A stretch of DNA of 64,000 bases from Thermoleophilaceae bacterium (GTDB lineage: Bacteria > Actinomycetota > Thermoleophilia > Solirubrobacterales > Thermoleophilaceae). The stretch spans positions 131,813 to 195,812 of the forward strand of contig JAUJNZ010000006.1 in NCBI GenBank assembly GCA_030447905.1, read 5' to 3'. Positions 28,952 to 39,308 of this stretch are shown piece by piece (the stretch's first letter is position 1; every line of letters begins with the position of its first letter). The translations under genes were made by a program, and so were the position numbers. The notes under the pieces were generated by a model. It was not told the DNA's origin, did no database searches, and worked only from the letters and a program-made list of their open reading frames with translations.

Positions 28952-30307
28952 TCACGGCGCGGCCAGCAGCTCGTCGAGGGACGTCCCCTGGCGCCAATGG
29001 TGCAGGAACGACTCGTTGGCGGTGTTCTCGAGCAGCCGGCGTACGAGATACGCCATGCCGGCCACCAGATCGCCCACGGGGGCGTAGGAGCGTACGCGGA
29101 GGCCATCACTGGCTAGGCCGTGGGCGAGGTCGTCGCCGAGCCCGCGCAGGACCTGCAGCTCGAGGTCGCGGTCGTCGGAGCCGCTCAGTCGGTTGTAGGC
29201 GACCGCGTGCGCCACCGAGCGCAGGTTGTGTGACGCAATCGCCACCCGCACGAGCGGCCGGGCGTCCAGCAGGCGGCGGGTCAGCTCCTCGTAGTTGCGG
29301 TCGCAGTCGGCCTTCGACTCGAACACCGGGGGCCGCCAGCCGTGCTGTCGCGCCGCCACCATCTCCTGGTCCCAGTACGCGCCCTTGACCAGGCGCACGA
29401 CGAGCGGCGGGTCGCGTGGCATCGAGCGCGCCCAGTCGAGGATCCGCTCGAGCCGTGCCGGCGAGTCGCGCAGGTAGGCCTGGAGCACGAGTCCGGCGCT
29501 CGGGCCGGGGCGGAGCTCCTCCTCATCGAGGAGGGAGAAGAAGAGCTCCTCGGTCGTCTCCAGCGCATCGACCGACTCCATGTCGACGTGCAGGTGCGCT
29601 CCCGCCCGTCGGGCCGAGCGCAGTAGCAGGCGCAGGCGCCCGGCGGCGTCCTCGCGACCGACGTGCGGCGCCTCGGGGCGCAACAGCGGCGTGAGCGCAG
29701 TGACCTTGACGGAGACGTTCGCGCGCGAGAGCGGCCCGACCGAGTCGCGCTCGAGCGCCGGCCGCTCCGGCCAGTGCCGGGCGGCGCGCCCCAGCGTGTC
29801 GATCGCGTCGCGGCAGCGCTCGGCGTAGCGGTCGGCCTCCGGCTGCGTGATCGTGGCCTCCCCGAGCAAGTCGAGCGAGGTACCGATGCCGTCCCGCCAG
29901 GAGCGCTCGATCGCGCCCAGCGCGGCCTGCGGGGACTCTCCGACGATGAAGCGGTGCCCGATGTGGCGCACGCCGCCGGCGGCCGCGGCGCCCAGCGCGA
30001 TCCGTCCGGCCTTGGTGTGGGCTGCCCGCATCGCCGCGTCGAGCGAGGGCGGCCGCACCTCCACCTCAGCGAGGTACTCCTTCAGGTGGCCGGCCAGGTC
30101 GTCGAGCGAGCGGCACGCGGGCGTGACGTCCACGAGCCGGAACAGCGCCGCCCGCAGGCGCGCGTCGTGCTCGGCCAGCTCCATCGCCTTGCGGTCGAGG
30201 GCCTCGAGCGGAGTACGCGCGTGCGCCGCCAGCCCGCCGGCCAGCGCCCGGCCGACGCGCCGGATCTCCGGCTCGAGGTCGACCAGCTCGAGGGTACGCC
30301 CGCCCAC
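28952..30307 (-). CDS. proline dehydrogenase
   Basis: 451 residues from GTG 30307. It oxidises proline to pyrroline-5-carboxylate with FAD. Motifs: SVKVTALTPLL, HLHVDMESVDALETTEELF, GLVLQAYLRDSPARL, VRLVKGAYWDQE and VAIASHNLRSV, all in the TIM-barrel order of PutA proline dehydrogenase domains. TATCTT (complement of 30315-30320) ends 7 nt upstream of the start. The paired P5C dehydrogenase gene follows but is truncated, so as read here the pathway would stop at P5C. Confidence 0.92.
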   Translation of the reverse strand: MGGRTLELVDLEPEIRRVGRALAGGLAAHARTPLEALDRKAMELAEHDARLRAALFRLVDVTPACRSLDDLAGHLKEYLAEVEVRPPSLDAAMRAAHTKAGRIALGAAAAGGVRHIGHRFIVGESPQAALGAIERSWRDGIGTSLDLLGEATITQPEADRYAERCRDAIDTLGRAARHWPERPALERDSVGPLSRANVSVKVTALTPLLRPEAPHVGREDAAGRLRLLLRSARRAGAHLHVDMESVDALETTEELFFSLLDEEELRPGPSAGLVLQAYLRDSPARLERILDWARSMPRDPPLVVRLVKGAYWDQEMVAARQHGWRPPVFESKADCDRNYEELTRRLLDARPLVRVAIASHNLRSVAHAVAYNRLSGSDDRDLELQVLRGLGDDLAHGLASDGLRVRSYAPVGDLVAGMAYLVRRLLENTANESFLHHWRQGTSLDELLAAP

Positions 30308-30358
30308 ACGGCCAAAGATACGCGCGTGTGGTGGCGGCGCTGCGCTCGGGGCAGCGCC

Positions 30359-31249
30359 CTACTTCGAGTCCATCATCTTCTTCGCGATCTCCGCCATCTC
30401 ACCCGGGTCATACCCCGGCACGAAGTGCTCCGGGCTCTCCGGGAAATCAGCCGGCTGCCCACCGTCCGGCGGACCCTGCTCCACCCCGACCTCCTCGCCG
30501 TCGTCCGGATGCACGCCCTTCCACACCGCCCCGAGGTTGTGGAAGTCCGTCTCGCTGAAGCGGTACAGCGTCCGGTGCGAGCCCTGGTCCTCCCACTTCT
30601 TGGTCTCCGGGAAGGCCGAGTTCGGGATGTTCGGGATGTTGAGCAGCTTCGAGACCGTCGCGCCGGTCAGCTCCTCGAGCGCCTTGGCGTAGGCGAGGGC
30701 ATGCACGCCGCCGCGCACGAACAGGTAGCCCAGCATCTGGCGGGCGATCGGGTGGTCGGTCATCTCGTAGACGCGGATCTTGTGGGTCCGCGCGCCGCAC
30801 TCGAGGAAGAAGTTGTGCAGCAGGTCGAGGACGAGGTCGCCCGAGTTGAAGACGTAGTCGCCCTGCCACGGCTGGCCGAGCGAGTTGGCGGCGGCCGCCG
30901 TCTGGCCCTGGACGATGAAGTGGTGGGGGTTCGGCGGCGGCATGACGCCGGCGAGCGGGGTGTCGGTCGGGTCGCCGCCCGAGCTCGAGCCGGTCAGCAT
31001 GCCGTTCACCGTCGAGGCCACGAGCTCGACGTGGCCGTACTCCTCGGTGCCGATGTTGGCGATCAGCTCGTAGTAGGGCCGGACCTTCTCGCGGCCGCGG
31101 AAGTTCCATGACTGGAACGTGTAGTTCATGAACGTCGACATCTCGCCGAAGCGCCCGCCGAGGAGCTCCTGCACGATCGCGGCGGCGGCCGGGTCGGGCT
31201 GCTCCGGCATGTCCATCTCGATCTGCAGGCGGTCGATTCGCAGGATCAT
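30359..31249 (-). CDS. manganese catalase
   Basis: 296 residues, ATG 31249, with a strong ribosome site (GAGGAGG) about 6 nt upstream. It begins MILRIDRLQIEMDMPEQPDP and carries the ferritin-like four-helix core: ELLGGRFGEMSTFMNYTFQS (Glu ligand), ELIANIGTEEYGHVELVA (Glu and His), and LLHNFFLECGARTHKIRVYE. Non-haem dimanganese catalases dismutate hydrogen peroxide in the cytosol. It may follow the divergent leader; TAGGGT about 70 nt upstream could be its -10. Confidence 0.95.
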   Translation of the reverse strand: MILRIDRLQIEMDMPEQPDPAAAAIVQELLGGRFGEMSTFMNYTFQSWNFRGREKVRPYYELIANIGTEEYGHVELVASTVNGMLTGSSSGGDPTDTPLAGVMPPPNPHHFIVQGQTAAAANSLGQPWQGDYVFNSGDLVLDLLHNFFLECGARTHKIRVYEMTDHPIARQMLGYLFVRGGVHALAYAKALEELTGATVSKLLNIPNIPNSAFPETKKWEDQGSHRTLYRFSETDFHNLGAVWKGVHPDDGEEVGVEQGPPDGGQPADFPESPEHFVPGYDPGEMAEIAKKMMDSK

Positions 31250-31389
31250 TCGTGTCCTCCTCGGGGGTCGGTTGGTCGGAAGCCGGACGGGCGAGGCCGC
31301 CGCACCCTAGGGGTGGAGCCTTTCCCAGGCCCGCGGTTCCTACACCGATGTTGGCGCGATGCCTCAGTCCCGAGTACGTAACATCGTCG

Positions 31390-31491
31390 ATGCCAACCGA
31401 CCGCCACAGGGAGCAACTCTTGATCCGCACCTGCGCCGCCCTCGGCGTCGTTGCCGCATCGCTTGCGCTCGCGTCCCCGCTCGGTCTGTAG
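31390..31491 (+). CDS. possible 33-residue membrane peptide
   Basis: ATG 31390 to TAG 31489-31491. It encodes a charged start (MPTDRHREQLLIR) then a hydrophobic segment (AALGVVAASLALASPLGL). Its stop overlaps the GTG of the next gene by one base (TAGTG), which suggests translational coupling, although the spacing could be chance. No homologue is known to me. Confidence 0.3.
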   Translation: MPTDRHREQLLIRTCAALGVVAASLALASPLGL

Positions 31492-32147
31492 TGGCCAAGC
31501 CGAGCCGCGACGCGATCCTCGGGGCGCTCCTCGAGCGCCACGGTCGGACCTACTGCGACGAGCTGGGGATCGACATCGAGAAGGGGACGCCGTCCCCGCT
31601 CTTTCGCTGGCTATGCGCGTCGCTTCTGTTCAGCGCCCGGATCGGCGCCGAGCTCGCCGTTCAGGCGGCCGCCGCCCTCGCCGAGCAGGGCTGGACCACG
31701 CCGCAGAAGCTGGCCGACGCGACCTGGAAGGAGCGCGTGAGGACGCTCAATGCATCCGGCTACGCCCGCTTCGACGAAAGAACGGCGACGATGCTCGGCG
31801 ACACCTGCGAGATCCTGCTGGACCGCTACGGCGGCGACCTGCGCCGCCTGCGCGAGGAGGCCGGGTGCGAGCCCGAGCACGAGCGCTCCCTGCTGAAGGA
31901 GCTCAAGGGGATCGGCGACGTCGGCGTCGACATCTTCTTCCGCGAGGCCCAGGCGACCTGGGACGAGCTGCGCCCGTTCGCCGATCGGCGCGCGCTCGAC
32001 GCCGCCAAGCGCCTCGATCTTGGCAAGGACGCCGACGCGCTCGCCGACCTGGTCTCCGAGCGCGAGCTGCCGCGGCTTGTCGCGGCCCTCGTGCGCACGG
32101 AGCTCGCCGACGACTACGACGGCGTGCGCGAGGCCGCGGCGGGGTGA
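31491..32147 (+). CDS. EndoIII/HhH-GPD-related protein
   Basis: 218 residues from GTG 31491. The all-helical fold with LLFSARIGAELAVQAAAALA, LGDTCEILLDRYGGDLRRL and the helix-hairpin-helix LKELKGIGDVGVDIFFREAQ places it with endonuclease III/HhH-GPD-like DNA glycosylases. The catalytic Lys expected before the hairpin Gly (LPGVG-K) is not evident, and no C-terminal Cys cluster for [4Fe-4S] is present, so activity on DNA is doubtful. Its stop overlaps the next gene (GTGA). The frame extends upstream, but GTG is the first start giving family-like sequence. Confidence 0.65.
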   Translation: MAKPSRDAILGALLERHGRTYCDELGIDIEKGTPSPLFRWLCASLLFSARIGAELAVQAAAALAEQGWTTPQKLADATWKERVRTLNASGYARFDERTATMLGDTCEILLDRYGGDLRRLREEAGCEPEHERSLLKELKGIGDVGVDIFFREAQATWDELRPFADRRALDAAKRLDLGKDADALADLVSERELPRLVAALVRTELADDYDGVREAAAG

Positions 32148-33139
32148 TCCTCACGCCCGGGCGATGGGCCCGCTCGCCCCTCGTCCGGAAGCTCCTCGAG
32201 GCCTATCGCCGCACCGGCGCCGACCCGCCGTTCGGCGATCCGCTCGCCGCGCACGGAGTCGCGATGGAGGGGTGGTACTGGCGCCTGACCGACGCCGCGT
32301 CGGGACGGGTGCTCGTCGCCCTGTGCGGGGTGTGCCGGCCCGCCGCCGGCGGGAGCTGGGCGGTCGTCGCGCTCGCCGCCCACCCCGGCGGCCTGGTGCG
32401 CGAGGAGATCGTCTCGGCTCCGACAGTCGGGCGGGAAGGGCTCGCCGTGGGCTCGGCCCTGCGCGCGGGACCGGACCGGCTCGACCTGCGGCTCGGCGGT
32501 GACGAGATCGACGTGCGTCTGCGCGAACGCACGCCATGGCCGCGTCGCGCCTTTGGCGGGCTCGGTCTCCCCGGCGCGGTGCCCGGGTTGAGCCAGTACT
32601 GGCATCCCCACCTGCTCGGCGCGCGGGTCGAGGGCCGGGCGCGCCTGGGGGAAGAGGAGGTCGACCTCGGCGGCGCCACGGCCTACGGCGAGAAGAACTG
32701 GGGCGCCAGCTTTCCGGACCGGTGGTGGTGGGGGCAGGCCCAAGGATTCGACCGCTCCGACGCCTGCGTTGCCTTCGCGGGCGGTCAGGTGGCGCTCGGC
32801 TCGCACGCGCTCGGATCGGCCACGGCGATCGTCGTCCGCGTCGGCGACGAGGTCGCGCGGCTCGGCCTTCCGGGGGCGCTGGTCAGCGCCTCGGCGGACG
32901 GGAGCAGCTGGCGGCTCCGCGGCCGCGGTCCCCGCTACGGCGTGGAGCTGGAGGGGGAGTCGAACGGAACGGAGCCACACCGCCTGCCGGTTCCGATACC
33001 GGAGGAGCGGCGCAGCGAGCCGGGAGCGGAGCAGTACCTCGCCGGCCTCGTCCGCGTCGGGCTGCGCCGGGGGCGGCGGACGGTCTGGCGCGACAGCTCC
33101 CAGCTCGCGGGCCTCGAGCGGGGCACCGCGGGGGGCTGA
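32144..33139 (+). CDS. tocopherol cyclase-like protein
   Basis: 331 residues from GTG 32144, overlapping the preceding stop by 4 nt. The sequence shows MEGWYWRLTD near the N-terminus, WHPHLLGARVEGRARLG, the signature TAYGEKNWGASFPDRWWWGQ and, near the C-terminus, LAGLVRVGLRRGRRTV. These are features of the tocopherol_cycl family (PF14249), beta-barrel, lipocalin-like proteins. Non-photosynthetic members have unknown substrates; a lipid or isoprenoid ligand is likely. Confidence 0.75.
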   Translation: MILTPGRWARSPLVRKLLEAYRRTGADPPFGDPLAAHGVAMEGWYWRLTDAASGRVLVALCGVCRPAAGGSWAVVALAAHPGGLVREEIVSAPTVGREGLAVGSALRAGPDRLDLRLGGDEIDVRLRERTPWPRRAFGGLGLPGAVPGLSQYWHPHLLGARVEGRARLGEEEVDLGGATAYGEKNWGASFPDRWWWGQAQGFDRSDACVAFAGGQVALGSHALGSATAIVVRVGDEVARLGLPGALVSASADGSSWRLRGRGPRYGVELEGESNGTEPHRLPVPIPEERRSEPGAEQYLAGLVRVGLRRGRRTVWRDSSQLAGLERGTAGG

Positions 33140-33164
33140 GCGGCGCGCCGCAGGCGCTCCGACC

Positions 33165-33731
33165 CTATCTCTGGCCCCGCTCGCGCTCCTCCGCCGCGCG
33201 AGCGGCCAGCGGCAGTGGCTCCTTGGCGATGAAGGGCTCGAAGGGTCCGACCACCCGCCACAGCGCCCGCAGCCTCCACTTGGAGCGCGCGTCGACCGGC
33301 TCGATACGGGCCTCGCTCACGAGCTCCGAGCGTCCGGCGCCCAGCTCCTCGATCCAGTGCGCGAACAGGGCCCGCACGTTGCCCGGCTCGTCGTAGGCGA
33401 GGAACTCCTCCGGCCCGTCGATCTGGGGATAGTCGCGCTTGAGCGTCCAGATGTTGCCGCACAGGCCCGAAAGCGAGTGGCGCTCGCCCTCCTCGAGCAA
33501 CACGAACGGGGGGCAGCGGAAGAGCTGGCGGTAGGTCATGTCGCCGGAGAGCCCGGGAATGCGCCAGTGGACGAGGCGCCCGAGCCGCCTGGTCTCGCTA
33601 AGCCTGACGTCCTCGGCGGCGTGCCAGAGGATGTCCGGGGAGGCCTGGGCGGCGTGGCGGTGGTGGGTACGCACGACCGGTCTGCGGAGCCAATCGTCGA
33701 GCACGGGTGCGGCTGAGGAAGCCATGGGCAT
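33165..33731 (-). CDS. SRPBCC-like protein of unknown function
   Basis: 188 residues from ATG 33731. Contains RTHHRHAAQASPDILWHAAE, a strand-rich middle (RLVHWRIPGLSGDMTYRQLF, LCGNIWTLKRDYPQIDGPEE) and a late strand GRSELVSEARIEPVDARSKW before a terminal helix. The alternation of strands ending in a long C-terminal helix suggests an SRPBCC/START-like lipid-binding fold. That is inference from pattern only. It is convergent with the tocopherol-cyclase-like gene. Confidence 0.55.
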   Translation of the reverse strand: MPMASSAAPVLDDWLRRPVVRTHHRHAAQASPDILWHAAEDVRLSETRRLGRLVHWRIPGLSGDMTYRQLFRCPPFVLLEEGERHSLSGLCGNIWTLKRDYPQIDGPEEFLAYDEPGNVRALFAHWIEELGAGRSELVSEARIEPVDARSKWRLRALWRVVGPFEPFIAKEPLPLAARAAEERERGQR

Positions 33732-33822
33732 GCCTTCACACCTACCCCGCAGCCGCCGGCTCGTACCTGTTCGGTCCGAGTTGGCGGCCTACCCCGCCGG
33801 CGCAGCTGACTAGTCTCGAACG

Positions 33823-34530
33823 GTGCGGCTCGTTCTCTGGGACGTCGACGGGACCCTGGTCGACAGCGCCGGGATCGGCCCCGACGCCTTCCCGCTCGCG
33901 TTCGAGCGGACGGTGGGACGACCTGCGGCCGAGCTCCCGGAGATGGCCGGCCGGACTGACCACGAGATCGGTCTCGAAACCCTCGAGCGCAACGGGATCG
34001 AGGAGCCCGAGCGGCTCTGGCCCGAATTCGCTCGCCAGCTCGCCGCGGCGCTGGCCGAGCTCGAGCCCGCGATGCGCGAGCGGGGACGGGCGCTGCCGGG
34101 CGCCCACGATGCCATAGCGGCGCTCGCCGAGGCAAGCGGAGTCGTCCAGTCGCTGCTCACCGGGAACCTAAAGCCGAACGCGGCGGTCAAGCTCGGCGCC
34201 TTTGGTCTCCTGCTGCCCGCGCTCGACCTCGAGATCGGCGCCTACGGCTCCGACGACCGCCACCGCCCCACGCTGGTCTCGATCGCCCGGGAGCGGACCG
34301 CCACCCGGCATGGCCAAGCGCCCGAGCAAACCGTCCTGATCGGCGACACCCCGCTCGACGTCGCCGCCGGCCGCGGCGGGGGCGCGCGCGTCGTCGGGGT
34401 GGCGACCGGCCTCTACGGCGCGGAGGCGCTCGCCGAGGCGGGCGCCGACGTCGTGCTCGGCGACCTGCTCGACACCGAGGCGGTGCTGGCCGCGGTGCTC
34501 GCGTCGGCGGAGGAAGGGGCGCACGCATGA
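33823..34530 (+). CDS. HAD-family hydrolase (phosphoglycolate phosphatase-like)
   Basis: 235 residues from GTG 33823. HAD motif I DVDGTLVDS is at the N-terminus; motif II LLTGN and motif III/IV LIGDTPLDVAAGRGGGARVV follow, with a helical cap between. TAGTCT at 33811-33816 ends 6 nt before GTG, supporting the start. The enzyme is probably a cytosolic phosphatase for a small metabolite; phosphoglycolate is a guess from family likeness. Confidence 0.88.
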   Translation: MRLVLWDVDGTLVDSAGIGPDAFPLAFERTVGRPAAELPEMAGRTDHEIGLETLERNGIEEPERLWPEFARQLAAALAELEPAMRERGRALPGAHDAIAALAEASGVVQSLLTGNLKPNAAVKLGAFGLLLPALDLEIGAYGSDDRHRPTLVSIARERTATRHGQAPEQTVLIGDTPLDVAAGRGGGARVVGVATGLYGAEALAEAGADVVLGDLLDTEAVLAAVLASAEEGAHA

Positions 34531-34699
34531 CGTCGCAGCGCCCGCGCCGGTCCCCTCGCCCGCGGGTCGCGGCGGCCTTTGGGTGCCCGCGGTGCCGTCG
34601 CGGGTAGCGGTGCTTGCCGTGCGGTGGCCGCGGGTATCTCGCCACGCGATTGCGCTACGGTCGCAACCGGTCCCGTCATGTCGACCCCTGCCCTTCGCC

Positions 34700-35302
34700 G
34701 TGCCCCAGATCCGCGTTCCTGAGTATGGGTTGAGCGACGGTCGCGTGCGGCTGCGGCGCTGGCGCGAGACCGACGTGCCCGCCCTGGTCGAGGCGGCGCG
34801 GGATCCGGAGATTCCGCGCTGGACGGTGGTGCCCTCGCCCTACAGCGAGAGCGAGGCGCGGGCCTTCGTGACCGGTCAGAACGAGCGCCTGTCGCGGGGG
34901 GAGGCCGCGCCGTTCGCCGTGGTCGGCGCCGAGGTCGGTGACTTCCTGGGCTCGATCGAGGTAACCCTGCTCGACCGGCGCAGCGGGCGCGGCGAGATCG
35001 GCTACTGGGTGGCGGCCAGGGCTCGGCGCCAGGGGGTCGCGCTGCGCGCGCTCGGAGTCATCTCGGAGTGGGCGCTCGGGGAGCTCGGGCTCGAGCGGCT
35101 CGAGCTGCTCGTCGAGCCGGAGAACGGCCCCTCGCAGGGGGTGGCGGAGGCCGCGGGCTACACCCGCGAGGGCGTCCTGCGCTCCTATCGGCCGATGAAG
35201 GGCCGCCGCCCCGACTTCGTCGTGTTCTCGCTGCTGCCGAGCGACGCCCCCGCCCGCGAGGTGCTCGGGCGCGCGGGGTATCTCACGCACACCGGCCGGT
35301 AG
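34700..35302 (+). CDS. GNAT-family N-acetyltransferase (RimJ/RimL-like)
   Basis: 200 residues from GTG 34700 (VPQIRVPEYGLSDGRVRLRR). The frame stays open upstream to 34583, but that part has no family likeness. The GNAT core shows WRETDVPALVEAARDPEIPR, EIGYWVAARARRQGVALRAL (acetyl-CoA loop, Arg-Arg-Gln-Gly-Val-Ala) and LELLVEPENGPSQGVAEAAG followed by GYTREGVLRSY. This resembles ribosomal-protein or aminoglycoside acetyltransferases of the RimJ/RimL type. Substrate unknown. Confidence 0.85.
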   Translation: MPQIRVPEYGLSDGRVRLRRWRETDVPALVEAARDPEIPRWTVVPSPYSESEARAFVTGQNERLSRGEAAPFAVVGAEVGDFLGSIEVTLLDRRSGRGEIGYWVAARARRQGVALRALGVISEWALGELGLERLELLVEPENGPSQGVAEAAGYTREGVLRSYRPMKGRRPDFVVFSLLPSDAPAREVLGRAGYLTHTGR

Positions 35303-35324
35303 CGGCCGAGTCCGTCGGCGCCAG

Positions 35325-35462
35325 GTGCATGCGCCGCTCGACCACATGAACAAGGTGCAGGGCTACGTGCATCGGCACCTCGAGCAGAGGCCCGCGGGCG
35401 ACGTCGACCAGACCCGCTGGCGCTACTCGCTCATGAACTGGGGACACGATCCGCTGAAGTGA
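35325..35462 (+). pseudogene. C-terminal remnant of a DUF3140-like protein
   Basis: A 45-codon frame from GTG 35325 reads VHAPLDHMNKVQGYVHRHLE, then QRPAGDVDQTRWRYSLMNWG and HDPLK-stop. The end, Thr-x-Trp-Arg-x-x-Leu-Met-x-x-Gly-His-Asp-Pro-Leu-Lys, is the signature of DUF3140 proteins, normally ~100-110 residues. The N-terminal half is missing because the frame upstream belongs to the GNAT gene region. It looks like a deletion remnant. Confidence 0.6.
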
Positions 35463-35496
35463 GGCGGCCGGACGGGAACGCCCCGCCTCGCGCAGG

Positions 35497-35958
35497 TCAC
35501 TCCCCGATCACCTTGATGACCAGCCGCTTCTCCCGCCCGCCGTCGAACTCGCAGTAGAAGATCTGCTGCCAGGGACCGAGGTCGAGCCGGCCGTCGGTGA
35601 CCGGGACGATCGCCTGGTGGTGGACCAGCAGGTTCTTCCAATGGGCGTCGCCGTTGTCCTCGCCACCGCGGTGGTGGCGGAAGTCGCCGGGATCGGGGCC
35701 GAGCGCCCCCGCCACGTCGTTGGCGGGCTCGCGCCAGCTCGGCGGCGCGAGCTTGTCGAGCCACTCCAGGGTGTCCTCCAAGAGGTTCGGCTCGTCGTCG
35801 TTGATCCACACCCCCGCGGTGATGTGCATGGCCGAGACGAGCGCGAGGCCCTCGCTGATCCCGGCTTCGTCGACGGCGCCCTGGACGTCCTCGCCCAGGC
35901 GGATGAACTCGCGACGCTGCTCGGTCTCGAAGGTGCGGTAGACGGTGTGGGACTTCAC
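35497..35958 (-). CDS. YjbQ/UPF0047 family protein (secondary thiamine-phosphate synthase-like)
   Basis: 153 residues from GTG 35958, with a GGAG ribosome site. Conserved features: [60 protein letters not shown] and [20 protein letters not shown]. The clustered His/Asp residues ([15 protein letters not shown]) line a metal-like pocket. Some homologues show weak thiamine-phosphate synthase activity, but the true role is unknown. Length is normal for the family. Confidence 0.88.
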   Translation of the reverse strand: MKSHTVYRTFETEQRREFIRLGEDVQGAVDEAGISEGLALVSAMHITAGVWINDDEPNLLEDTLEWLDKLAPPSWREPANDVAGALGPDPGDFRHHRGGEDNGDAHWKNLLVHHQAIVPVTDGRLDLGPWQQIFYCEFDGGREKRLVIKVIGE

Positions 35959-36034
35959 GTGTTGAGTTCTCCTCTGGAATGGAACGGTCCGGAGCGCGAG
36001 CCGTCGCGCCCGCGCCGGGCGGGATGATGCAGGA

Positions 36035-36109
36035 ATGCAGTTCGGGCTCGAGGGCAGGCTACGCGTGGTGACCGGGGGGCGCGGAGCCACGGTGCCGGTG
36101 ATCGTCTGA
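36035..36109 (+). pseudogene. N-terminal remnant of a short-chain dehydrogenase
   Basis: ATG 36035 directly follows AGGA. The 24 codons read [20 protein letters not shown] and PVIV, then TGA. The opening MxxGLxGRxxxVTGG is the standard start of SDR oxidoreductases (TGGxxGIG nucleotide loop), but the Rossmann motif breaks off. It appears to be a leftover of a deleted gene in front of the glycosyltransferase. Confidence 0.45.
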
Positions 36110-36162
36110 GCCATCGCGCGCTCCTGGGACTCCTGTTCTATCCCCGCGGCGGCTCGTCGCAC

Positions 36163-37527
36163 GTGGTCCGCTACCTCGCTCGCTTCCTGCCTCAGGCGGG
36201 ATGGGAGGTGCGCGTGGCCGCGGGCTCCTTCGGCGTGCCCGGCGAGCCGACCCACGCCGCGACCTTCTTCTCCGGCACCGACGTCGCCGCGGTCGACTAC
36301 TCGGCCGCCCGCACCGCCGAGGATCCGCCCGCCGCCGATCCGCCCTTCCAACCCTCTTACGAGGATCGGCCGGGCGCGCCCGACCGCGTCTTCGCGCGCG
36401 TAGACGATCAGGCCTACGAGCGCCTGGTCGCCACGTGGCAGCGCGAGCTCGAGACGGCGGAGGCCGGCGACGCCGACGTCCTCCACCTTCACCACCTGAC
36501 CCCTCTGAACGAGGCCGCGGCGCGCTCCTTCCCCGACGTGCCCGTCGTCGGCCACCTGCACGGAACCGAGCTGCTCATGCTCGACGCCATCGAGCGGGGA
36601 CCGCCCGAGGGCTGGAGCCACGCCGCGGCCTGGGCGGAGCGGATGCGCGGCTGGGCGCGCCGGTGCGAGCGCCTCCTGGTCCTCTCGCCCGACGCCGTGC
36701 GCCGTGTTCCCGACCTCCTCGGGGTCGAGCGCGAGCGTGTGGTGTGGGCGCCCAACGGCTTCGAGCCGGAGGGCTTCGACCGCCGGCGGCGGACCGGCGC
36801 CGAGCGGCTCGAGCTCTGGCGCCGATGGCTCGTCGAGGAGCCGCGGGGCTGGCGGCCCGGGGGCGAGGAGGGAAGCGTGGCCTACGCCGAGGAGGACCTC
36901 GGACCCTTCGCCGATGGCGAGGCTCCCGTACTGCTCTACGTCGGTCGCTTCACCGCCGTCAAGCGGCTGCCGCTGCTCGTGCGCGCCTACGCGCGGGCGC
37001 GCGAGGACTTCGTGCGGCCGGCACCGCTCGTCCTGCTCGGTGGACACCCCGGTGAGTGGGAGGGAGAGCATCCGCTCGAGGCCATCGAGGGCTGCGGCGC
37101 CGCCGACGTCTTCCTCGCCGGCTGGCGGTCCCACGACGAGCTCCCCGACGCCCTCAACGCCGCCGACGTGAACGTGCTCGCCTCGGTGCACGAGCAGTTC
37201 GGGCAGGTGCTCGTGGAGGGCATGGCCTGCGGCCTCCCCGCGATCGCGATCGACGCGCACGGCCCGGCGACGATCGTCGAACCCGGCGAGACGGGTTGGC
37301 TCGTACCGCCCGACGACGAAGACGCGCTCGCCGGCGCGCTCGTCGAGGCGGTCAACGACGGGGGCCGGCGCGCCGCCTTCGCCGAGGCCGCCTACGAGCG
37401 GAGTCGGGTGCGGTACGCCTGGCCGGCCCTGGCCGCGGGGGTCGCGCGCGTATACGAGGACGTCCGGCGAGGGCGAGAGCCGGGGGGTGGGGCGGCCGGG
37501 CTGCTACCCGATCCCGAGGCCGGCTGA
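36163..37527 (+). CDS. GT4-family glycosyltransferase
   Basis: 454 residues from the first standard start, GTG 36163. The same frame continues upstream as [14 protein letters not shown], which is needed for the N-terminal Rossmann strand and Gly-rich loop, so translation may begin near 36121-36133 at a CTG or the start has been lost. Motifs: [52 protein letters not shown] and the donor-binding [20 protein letters not shown] (EX7E). It likely makes a cell-envelope or storage glycan; the acceptor is unknown. Confidence 0.85.
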   Translation: MVRYLARFLPQAGWEVRVAAGSFGVPGEPTHAATFFSGTDVAAVDYSAARTAEDPPAADPPFQPSYEDRPGAPDRVFARVDDQAYERLVATWQRELETAEAGDADVLHLHHLTPLNEAAARSFPDVPVVGHLHGTELLMLDAIERGPPEGWSHAAAWAERMRGWARRCERLLVLSPDAVRRVPDLLGVERERVVWAPNGFEPEGFDRRRRTGAERLELWRRWLVEEPRGWRPGGEEGSVAYAEEDLGPFADGEAPVLLYVGRFTAVKRLPLLVRAYARAREDFVRPAPLVLLGGHPGEWEGEHPLEAIEGCGAADVFLAGWRSHDELPDALNAADVNVLASVHEQFGQVLVEGMACGLPAIAIDAHGPATIVEPGETGWLVPPDDEDALAGALVEAVNDGGRRAAFAEAAYERSRVRYAWPALAAGVARVYEDVRRGREPGGGAAGLLPDPEAG

Positions 37528-37571
37528 GCCTCGTGCGGCTCGTGGTGTAGGCCCGGGCGGGCGGCGGGTAG

Positions 37572-39197
<1,626 letters not shown>

Positions 39198-39273
39198 CGA
39201 AGGGCCGGGCTGAGATCTGGTCGGTACGATCGCAGCGCGCTGGGTCGACTTCGAGCATCAGTGCCGCGCGGCA

Positions 39274-39285
39274 GAACGGTTACAT
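39274..39285 (+). promoter_or_regulatory. shared upstream motif GAACGGTTACAT
   Basis: A 12-bp element 23 nt before ATG 39309. Nearly the same sequence, GAACGGTTACGT, occurs at 45100-45111 in front of the metallophosphoesterase operon. Both precede genes with peptidoglycan-active domains, so a common activator or alternative sigma factor is possible. Confidence 0.3.
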
Positions 39286-39308
39286 ACGACCATTGGGGGG
39301 GCGGATCC

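Noticed and set aside
34527-34607. 26-codon frame overlapping the HAD stop (ATGA)
   Set aside because: Only Arg/Pro-rich residues and no conservation clue; the overlap alone is not enough.
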